From the NCBI GenBank assembly GCA_021847995.1, contig JAJZNE010000054.1:1-40209 (forward strand): DNA of 40,209 nt, read 5' to 3'. Numbering within the stretch: position 1 is the first letter of the stretch; the number at the start of each line of letters is the position of its first letter. The notes beneath the pieces are model-generated. The model ran no database searches. It was given only the letters and a program-made list of their open reading frames with translations, and was not told the origin of the DNA. The position numbers and the translations under genes were made by a program. Of this stretch, positions 34,560 through 40,209 are shown one piece after another. Source of the DNA: Pseudomonadota bacterium. GTDB lineage: Bacteria; Pseudomonadota; Alphaproteobacteria; Acetobacterales; Acetobacteraceae.

Positions 34560-36017
34560 ATGGCGGGCGGGACGAAACGGATGACCAGACGGCCGGCTTG
34601 CGGCATGCGCGACCCTCCGGCCGGGCAGCCGGTGGCGACCCGTGTCCCGTCCTTCGGGGCGGGGGCGGATGCGCTCAGCGGCGCGCTGCTGGACAGCCGC
34701 CAGCGCTGGCGCGATCTGGTGACGCTCGCTGCCGATCTGGCGTTCGAAACGGATGCCGCCGGCCGCTTCGTCTTCATCGCCCCCGATCCGGTGCTCGGCT
34801 GGCCGGCGGCGACACTGCTCGGCCAGGCCGCCGGGCGGCTGCTCGCCGGCGATGCGGCAGCGGGGGCCGTCAGCCCGTTCCGCCCCGCCGCGCCGATGCG
34901 CGGCCAGCGGGTGTGGCTGCGGCGCGCCGACGGTGCCACCGCCTGCCTGAGCTTCGCCGCCGCCCCGCTCCACGACGGCGCCGGCGCGGTGTGCGGCGCG
35001 CGCGGCATCGCCCAGGATGTGACCGAGGCGGAGCGGCGGGAAGGTGAGGTTGCCGCCATCCTGCGCCGCGGCCAGGTGATCGAGCTGATCCTGGCGCGCA
35101 TGCGCACGGAGGTGCTGGCGCCGCGCATGATGCAGGCGGCGCTGCTGCCGCTCGTGCAGGCCACCGGCAGCGAGGCGGCGGCGGTGCTGGACATGATCGG
35201 CGACGGCGAGGAGCCGGCGGTGCTGCACGCGACGGCGGCGATCGCGGCGCCGGTGCTGGCCGCGGTGAAGCCGGTGCTGGCCGGGCCGGACGGCGGCGTC
35301 GGCAGCGGTGTTGCGGCCGACGGGCGTGGGCTGCTCGCCGCCGGGGCGCAAACGCGCTTCGGCGAGCAGGTGGCGCTGCTGCTGTGCCGGGCGCCGGGGG
35401 CGCGGCCGTGGGACGCCGACGACCGCGCGCTGCTCGACGCCGCGGCGGCGCTCGTGCGCACCATCCTGGAACATGAGGCGATCCAGCGCGAGATGGCGCG
35501 GCAGGCGCGCACCGACCCGCTGACCGGCCTGTGCAACCGCCGCGCTTTCATGGACGAACTGGCCCGCCGCATCGACCGGCTGGAACAGGACGGGCTGCCG
35601 GGCGCCCTGCTCTATATAGATCTCGATCAGTTCAAGGCGCTGAACGATTCGCGCGGCCATGACGCGGGGGACGAGGCGCTCTGCCTCGCGGCGCAACTGC
35701 TGCGCGAGACGACGCGGCCGACCGATCTGCTGGCGCGCTTCGGCGGCGATGAGTTCGTGGTCTGGCTGGACGGCGCCGACGCCTTTGCTGCGGCGGAACG
35801 GGCCGAGCAGTTGCGCCTCGCCGGGCCGTCGCGGCTGGCCAGGCTGACCAGCGGGCAGGGGCCGTGCGTCACGCTTTCCATCGGCATCGCCGCGCGCTGG
35901 CCGGGGCAGGGCGAGGACGCCGAGTCGCTGCTGCACCGCGCCGACCAGGCGATGTATGCGGTCAAGCGGGCCGGCCGCGGCCACTGGCGGGTCGCCCAGC
36001 CGGGAGAGGAGCCGTGA
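34560..36017 (+). CDS. PAS/GAF-like GGDEF diguanylate cyclase
   Basis: The protein of up to 485 residues makes cyclic di-GMP from two GTP. A PAS domain spans about 48-158 ([18 protein letters not shown] to [10 protein letters not shown]). A GAF-like domain spans about 170-305, and a GGDEF domain follows (about 315-480: [32 protein letters not shown]). The active-site GGDEF is intact at 395-399. RPTD at 386-389 lies exactly five residues before it, a complete inhibitory I-site. No membrane segment is present, so sensing is cytoplasmic. ATG 34560 is taken; ATG 34581 is possible. The TGA overlaps the GTG of the DUF2336 gene. The 116-base gap to dapD is a divergent promoter region. Confidence 0.92.
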   Translation: MAGGTKRMTRRPACGMRDPPAGQPVATRVPSFGAGADALSGALLDSRQRWRDLVTLAADLAFETDAAGRFVFIAPDPVLGWPAATLLGQAAGRLLAGDAAAGAVSPFRPAAPMRGQRVWLRRADGATACLSFAAAPLHDGAGAVCGARGIAQDVTEAERREGEVAAILRRGQVIELILARMRTEVLAPRMMQAALLPLVQATGSEAAAVLDMIGDGEEPAVLHATAAIAAPVLAAVKPVLAGPDGGVGSGVAADGRGLLAAGAQTRFGEQVALLLCRAPGARPWDADDRALLDAAAALVRTILEHEAIQREMARQARTDPLTGLCNRRAFMDELARRIDRLEQDGLPGALLYIDLDQFKALNDSRGHDAGDEALCLAAQLLRETTRPTDLLARFGGDEFVVWLDGADAFAAAERAEQLRLAGPSRLARLTSGQGPCVTLSIGIAARWPGQGEDAESLLHRADQAMYAVKRAGRGHWRVAQPGEEP

Positions 36018-37219
36018 GCGGCGTGGCGGCGGATACGGCGCTGACGGAGTCGGCCCGGGTGCGGCTCGGCGCCGCCGCGGATACCGATCCGCAGGTGCTG
36101 CACGCGCTCGCCGCCGACCCGGCGGTGACAGTGCGCGCCGCCGTCGCGATGAACCGGGCGGCGCCGGCTGATGCCCACCGCAGGCTGGCCGCCGATCCGG
36201 ATGAGCGGGTGCGCGCACTGCTCGCCCGCACGCTGTCGGCCCTGATCCCGGGCCTGGCGGCGCCGGCACGCTCGGCCCTGACGCAGCATGTGCTGATGAC
36301 CCTCGCCGCCCTGGTCGAGGATGCGGCGGAGCGGGTGCGTGCCGCCATCGCCGAGGTGGTGCGCGACATGCCGCAGGCGCCGCGCGACCTGATCCTGCGG
36401 CTTGCCAGGGACAGCGCGGTACCGGTGAGTGAGCCGGTGATCCGCCTGTCGCCGCTGCTCGCCCCGTCCGACCTGCTGGCACTGCTGGCGGAGGCGCCGG
36501 CGCCGGCCATCGCGACCTCGGTGGCCGGGCGCCCCGGTCTGCCGGAAGCGGTTACCGAGGCGATCGTGGCGACGGCGGATGCCGATGCCATCACGGCGCT
36601 GCTCGCCAACCGCTCGGCCGCGATCCGGGAGGCGACGCTGGACGCGCTGGTGGCGCGCGCCGCCGGGCATGCCGAATGGCACCGGCCGCTGGTGCACCGC
36701 CCGGCACTGCCGGCCCGTGCCGCTCGCGCCCTGTCGGAGATCGTGACGACCGAATTGCTCGGCCAGCTCGCCCGCCGCGGTGACCTCGACCAGGAGGTGA
36801 CGCGCGACCTGCAACGCCGGCTGGATGCCCATGAACGCCCCGCGCTGCCGCCGGATCAGGCGCCTGGATCGGCGGCGGCGGCGTTGCGGACGGCGCTCAG
36901 CCTGCGCGAACAGGGTCGGCTCGACGAGGAAGCCGTGCTGGCGGCGGCCGAGCGTGCCGATGCCCGGCTGTGCGCGGCGCTGCTGGCGGTCGCGGCGGGG
37001 GTGCCGGTGGCGGCGGTGGAGCGCGCGGCCACGCTGCGCAGCGCCAAGGCCCTGGTCAGCCTGGTGTGGAAGGCCGGGTTCGGCATGCGCTGCGCGGGCG
37101 CGGTGCAGGCGCTGCTCGGCCGGCTCGGTCCCGCCGACGTGCTGCGTGGCGAGGGCTTTCCGCTGAGTGCCGGGGAGATGCGCTGGCAGGTGGATTTTTT
37201 GCGCCATGCCGGCGGCTGA
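36014..37219 (+). CDS. DUF2336 domain protein with HEAT-like helical repeats
   Basis: The 401-residue protein is almost entirely helical and Ala/Leu/Arg-rich. Repeated units include LHALAADPAVTVRAAVA, HRRLAADPDERVRALLART, LAALVEDAAERVRAAIAEVV and ITALLANRSAAIREATL, which look like HEAT-type repeats. This matches DUF2336, a family common in Rhizobiales and Rhodospirillales. The start is GTG 36014 inside the TGA of the cyclase gene, so the two are coupled. A scaffold or output partner for the cyclase is an inference from this overlap only. Confidence 0.85.
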   Translation: MSGVAADTALTESARVRLGAAADTDPQVLHALAADPAVTVRAAVAMNRAAPADAHRRLAADPDERVRALLARTLSALIPGLAAPARSALTQHVLMTLAALVEDAAERVRAAIAEVVRDMPQAPRDLILRLARDSAVPVSEPVIRLSPLLAPSDLLALLAEAPAPAIATSVAGRPGLPEAVTEAIVATADADAITALLANRSAAIREATLDALVARAAGHAEWHRPLVHRPALPARAARALSEIVTTELLGQLARRGDLDQEVTRDLQRRLDAHERPALPPDQAPGSAAAALRTALSLREQGRLDEEAVLAAAERADARLCAALLAVAAGVPVAAVERAATLRSAKALVSLVWKAGFGMRCAGAVQALLGRLGPADVLRGEGFPLSAGEMRWQVDFLRHAGG

Positions 37220-37302
37220 TCCGGAAGGCGGTCGTTGTCCTGCCGGTCGCGTGCGGGCTAGCATCGGCCGCTTCCCGCGTGGGCGGGAGAAGGGGAGGGA
37301 CC

Positions 37303-37845
37303 ATGCCGCGCCAGGCCATCATTGCCGCGCTCGCCGCGCTCGTCTTCGTCACCTGGCAGGAGGCGGCGCGTGCCGCCGAACAGCCGCCGCCCGCCGCCTG
37401 CATGGCCCCGATCCCGCCCGGCTCGGCCGACCCCGTGGTGCGCGACGTTCATTTCCACGTCACCACCGGCAGTCCCCTGATCTCCATCACGCTCTGCGTC
37501 GCCTCGGCGAAGGACAGCGTGCTGCAGGGGGCGGCGGCCAATGTCGGCGTGTTCAACCACGACGGCGTGCTGATCAACTATGCCGGGCAGAGCTATACCA
37601 ATGTCGGCCCGCTGACCAACCCGTCGGCGGATTCGCCCAAGCTGGTGCTGATGTACGGCGTCGCGATCGAGGTCGATGCGAAATACGGCCAGCAATTCGC
37701 GCCCAACACGGTGGTGGCGCTGACCACGATTGCCTGCACCAAGGCGCCGCCGGCCTGCGATCCGGCGCCGCCGCAGACGCAGACTTTCCTGCTGCCGGTG
37801 CAGATCGACCAGGATCTGCCAGGCGGCAACAAGGCGCCGAAATAG
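37303..37845 (+). CDS. Secreted protein, hypothetical
   Basis: The 180-residue protein has a Sec signal (MPRQAIIAALAALVFVTWQE, cleavage likely after AARA) and a mature part of about 155 residues rich in beta-type segments, such as VVRDVHFHVTTGSPLISITL and NVGVFNHDGVLINYAGQSYT. Cys residues at about 33, 66, 145 and 152 could form disulphides in the periplasm. No family is recognised. GGGGAGGGA lies just before the ATG. It converges on gpmI with 10 bases between the stops. Confidence 0.75.
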   Translation: MPRQAIIAALAALVFVTWQEAARAAEQPPPAACMAPIPPGSADPVVRDVHFHVTTGSPLISITLCVASAKDSVLQGAAANVGVFNHDGVLINYAGQSYTNVGPLTNPSADSPKLVLMYGVAIEVDAKYGQQFAPNTVVALTTIACTKAPPACDPAPPQTQTFLLPVQIDQDLPGGNKAPK

Positions 37846-37855
37846 CGCGGCGCCG

Positions 37856-39376
37856 TCAGCGGATCAGCGTCTGCCCGGTCATCTCCGGCGGCTGATCGAG
37901 GCCCATCAGCGCGAGCAAGGTCGGCGCGATATCGGCAAGCCGGCCGTCGTCCAGCCGGCGTGCCGGCGCGCCGTGCAGCAGCACCGGCACCGGGTTCGTC
38001 GTGTGCGCGGTGTGCGGGCCGCCGGTTGCGGGATCGCGCATCAGCTCGCAATTGCCGTGATCGGCCGTCACCAGCAGCGCGCCGCCGGCCCGGTCGATGG
38101 CGGCGACGATGCGCCCGAGGCCGGCGTCCACCGCCTCCACCGCGCGGATCGCGGCCGGCAGGCTGCCGGTGTGGCCGACCATGTCGGGATTGGCGAAGTT
38201 GAGGACGATGAGATCGTATGTCCCTTCGCCGATGGCGGCAACCGCACGTTCCGTCACTTCGGCGGCCGACATTTCCGGTTGCAGATCGTAGGTCGCGACC
38301 CGCGGCGAGGGCACCAGGATGCGATCCTCGCCGTCATAGGGCGTTTCCCGCCCGCCGTTGAGGAAGTAGGTGACGTGGGGATATTTCTCGGTCTCGGCAA
38401 TGCGCAACTGGCGCTTGTGGGCGCGCGCCACCACCTCCCCCAGCAGGTTCGCCATCGTCTGCGGCGCGAACAGGACGCCCATGACGTGGGCGAGATCGTC
38501 GCTGTACTGCGTCATGCCGACGGCGGCGGCGAGCTGCGGCAGGCGCGGGCGGGCAAAGCCGGCGAAGCCCGGCTGGCACAGCGCGCCGAGCAGTTCGCGC
38601 ACCCGGTCGGCGCGGAAATTGAAGCACAGCAGGCCGTCGCCATCCTGCATGCCGCGATAGCCGCCGATGCAGGCGGGGACGATGAATTCATCGGTGACGC
38701 CGTCGGCATAGGCGGCGTCGATCACGCTCGCCGCATCGGCGAAGCGCGGGCCGTCGCCATCGACGATGGCGAGGAACGCCTTGGCGACGCGGTCCCATCG
38801 CCGGTCACGGTCCATCGCATAGTAGCGGCCGGAGAGGGTGGCGACGCGCACGCCTTGCGGCAGCGCCGCGCGCAGCGTGCGCAGATAGGCGGCGCCGGCG
38901 CGCGGCGGCGTGTCCCGCCCGTCCATGAAGGCATGCAGCAGCACCGTGATTCCGGCCGCGGTGAGGGCGCGGGCGATGGTGACGGCATGATCCTGATGGG
39001 CGTGCACGCCGCCGGGCGAGACCAGCCCCATCAGATGACAGGTGCCGCCGGAAGCCTGAAGTTTCGCGACCAGATCGCGGAACGCCGGCAGGCCGGGCAG
39101 CACGCCTGCCGCCAGCGCCTCGGTGATCCGCGGGAGATCCTGCATGACGACGCGGCCGGCGCCGATATTCATGTGCCCGACTTCGGAATTGCCCATCTGC
39201 CCATCCGGCAGCCCGACATCGCGGCCGGAGGTGCGCAGGAAGGCATGCGGACTTTCCTGCCACAGCCGGTCGAACACCGGCTTAGATGCAAGGCGGACGG
39301 CATTGTCGGCGCTCTCCTCCCGCCAGCCGAAACCGTCGAGCACGACCAGCATGACGGGGCGCGGGGGAAGGGGCAT
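37856..39376 (-). CDS. gpmI: 2,3-bisphosphoglycerate-independent phosphoglycerate mutase
   Basis: The 506-residue protein interconverts 2- and 3-phosphoglycerate in glycolysis and gluconeogenesis using two manganese ions and a phosphoserine intermediate. Asp14 of VVLDGFG and Ser64 of GNSEVGH are the classical metal ligand and nucleophile. The insert domain contains MDGRDTPP and RYYAMDRDRRWDR, and the phosphatase domain ends with TADHGNCE and the late PHTAHTTNPVPVLL block. The start at 39376 gives the normal short N-terminus. It follows rlmH by 65 bases on the same strand, a common arrangement in alphaproteobacteria. Confidence 0.97.
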   Translation of the reverse strand: MPLPPRPVMLVVLDGFGWREESADNAVRLASKPVFDRLWQESPHAFLRTSGRDVGLPDGQMGNSEVGHMNIGAGRVVMQDLPRITEALAAGVLPGLPAFRDLVAKLQASGGTCHLMGLVSPGGVHAHQDHAVTIARALTAAGITVLLHAFMDGRDTPPRAGAAYLRTLRAALPQGVRVATLSGRYYAMDRDRRWDRVAKAFLAIVDGDGPRFADAASVIDAAYADGVTDEFIVPACIGGYRGMQDGDGLLCFNFRADRVRELLGALCQPGFAGFARPRLPQLAAAVGMTQYSDDLAHVMGVLFAPQTMANLLGEVVARAHKRQLRIAETEKYPHVTYFLNGGRETPYDGEDRILVPSPRVATYDLQPEMSAAEVTERAVAAIGEGTYDLIVLNFANPDMVGHTGSLPAAIRAVEAVDAGLGRIVAAIDRAGGALLVTADHGNCELMRDPATGGPHTAHTTNPVPVLLHGAPARRLDDGRLADIAPTLLALMGLDQPPEMTGQTLIR

Positions 39377-39441
39377 CAGGCGGAGTCTCCGGCTGCGGGA
39401 ACGGGACGCGGCCTTTTTGCTGCGCCGCAATAACCGCGCTG

Positions 39442-39906
39442 TCAAGGACGGTGGCCGCGGTGATAGGGGTGGCCGGCGGCGATGGACTGCGCACGATACA
39501 GTTGTTCGGCCAGCATGGCGCGCACGAGCGCGTGCGGCCAGGTGAACGGGCCGAGCGAGAGACACGCCTCGGCACGGGCCAGGACGGGCGCGTCCAGGCC
39601 CTCGGCGCCGCCGATCAGGAAGCAGAGCGGCCGGCCGGCCTGGCGCCAGGAGGCGAGCCGGGCCGCCAACGCCTCGCTGCCCGGCGCGGGGCCGCCGAGG
39701 TCGAGCGCGACGGCGAAGGCACGGGGGGGCAGGGCGGCGAGCAGGGCCGCCCCTTCCCGCCGGCGGACTTCCGCGGCACTGCCCCGCGCTTCCGGCAGTT
39801 CGACGAGGACCGGCGGCGGCCGCAGACGGGCGGCGTAGCGGGCATAAAGCGCTGCCTCCGGCAGGCGGGCGAGGCGACCGATGGCGATGATGTGCAGGTT
39901 CGGCAC
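39442..39906 (-). CDS. rlmH: 23S rRNA (pseudouridine(1915)-N(3))-methyltransferase RlmH
   Basis: The 154-residue protein is a SPOUT methyltransferase that modifies pseudouridine 1915 in helix 69 of 23S rRNA. The C-terminal half is diagnostic: FLIGGAEGL, then [20 protein letters not shown] and [16 protein letters not shown]. The N-terminal [12 protein letters not shown] is slightly shorter than in other classes. The start is the GTG at 39906. In many relatives rsfS lies directly upstream; here the next gene is the paralogue of the window's first gene. Confidence 0.95.
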   Translation of the reverse strand: MPNLHIIAIGRLARLPEAALYARYAARLRPPPVLVELPEARGSAAEVRRREGAALLAALPPRAFAVALDLGGPAPGSEALAARLASWRQAGRPLCFLIGGAEGLDAPVLARAEACLSLGPFTWPHALVRAMLAEQLYRAQSIAAGHPYHRGHRP

Positions 39907-40003
39907 GCTCTATCCGCGGCAGCGGGCCGCACCCAGCCATCCCCGGCCGGTGCTGGAATTGCTGATAAGGAACGAAAATGGCGCCAAGGCGTCTCCTTGC
40001 GCC

Positions 40004-40209
40004 TCAGCCACGCCAGGGCGGGCCGGTCGCCGCGGGCAGGGGGAACAGAGTGAACGGCCGCCGCCGGCGCTTTCTTTTGCGCGGCACGAAGGCGGGAAAC
40101 GGGCCGTCCGGCCTTCCGGTCGCCGCTACCGGTTTCTCTTCCGCCGTCTCCGGCGCCGGTTTCGGCGGCGCGGGCGGCCTGGTCCGGCGCGGCTTGCGGC
40201 GGGCGGGAA
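40004..40209 (-). CDS. Hypothetical basic protein, C-terminal fragment (paralogue of the first gene; cut by window edge)
   Basis: The visible 68 codons end in TGA at 40004-40006 and encode FPARRKPRRTRPPAPPKPAP, a short acidic/basic spacer, FPAFVPRKRKRRRRPF and finally PPWRG. They match the C-terminus of the gene at the left edge residue for residue except at scattered positions, with no gaps. Many differences are synonymous or conservative near the end, which suggests the tail is under selection. The rest of the gene lies outside the window. It is read on the same strand as rlmH and gpmI, 97 bases upstream of the rlmH start. Confidence 0.75.
   Translation of the reverse strand, partial: PARRKPRRTRPPAPPKPAPETAEEKPVAATGRPDGPFPAFVPRKRKRRRRPFTLFPLPAATGPPWRG
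40004..40209 (-). repeat. Right copy of inverted paralogous 3' end
   Basis: It is the reverse-complement match of 432-637, 206 bases without indels and about 89% identical by hand count. Flanking bases after the stop codons are unrelated. Confidence 0.85.

Overview
This is a GC-rich bacterial chromosome segment, most likely from an alphaproteobacterium of the Acetobacteraceae (Rhodospirillales). The lineage call is an inference. It rests on the composition, an NDUFS4-like accessory subunit of complex I, a GGDEF/DUF2336 pair, an AspRS with an RDHGG motif, and a Hint_2 protein with strand-loop-strand passenger repeats. All of these are typical of that group.

Layout. Positions 1-637 hold the 3' part of an unknown basic protein; a second, inverted copy of its 3' end (40004-40209) closes the window. 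Positions 767-10561 hold ordinary metabolic genes: a CaiB-type CoA-transferase; a probable minus-strand operon of an orphan LivK-type binding protein, a Tat-exported GH10 xylanase and an AstE/AspA-type deacylase; a quinone oxidoreductase coupled to an alpha/beta hydrolase; a small membrane protein; a haloacid dehalogenase; an AcuC/HDAC-like deacetylase; a DUF192 protein; and the complex I gene, which lies between tRNA-Pro(TGG) and tRNA-Arg(TCT).

Positions 11007-26128, directly after tRNA-Arg, look like an accessory carbohydrate region. The first block is a complete RbsABC-type importer (ATPase, two different permeases, binding protein), divergent from an M24 enzyme with a substituted metal ligand. 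The second block is read away from a LysR regulator: an SDR dehydrogenase, a split transketolase (two subunits), a second RbsABC-type importer, an SMP-30-type lactonase and, after a gap, a beta-hydroxyacid dehydrogenase. Uptake, oxidation, ketol transfer and lactone hydrolysis are encoded together, but no sugar kinase, isomerase or aldolase is visible. The substrate cannot be read from the sequence.

Positions 26309-40209 return to mostly core genes: a small membrane protein, a Hint-domain passenger protein, aspS, rnd, a tightly overlapping chain dapD-dapE-two membrane proteins, a PAS/GGDEF diguanylate cyclase overlapping a DUF2336 gene, a secreted protein, gpmI and rlmH.

The strongest leads are the kinase-less split-transketolase block, the Cys-substituted M24 enzyme, the inverted paralogous 3' ends at the two window edges, the Hint/passenger protein with an 11-bp inverted repeat at its ribosome binding site, and the dap-linked membrane protein pair. 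No CRISPR array, rRNA, insertion sequence or complete prophage gene was seen.
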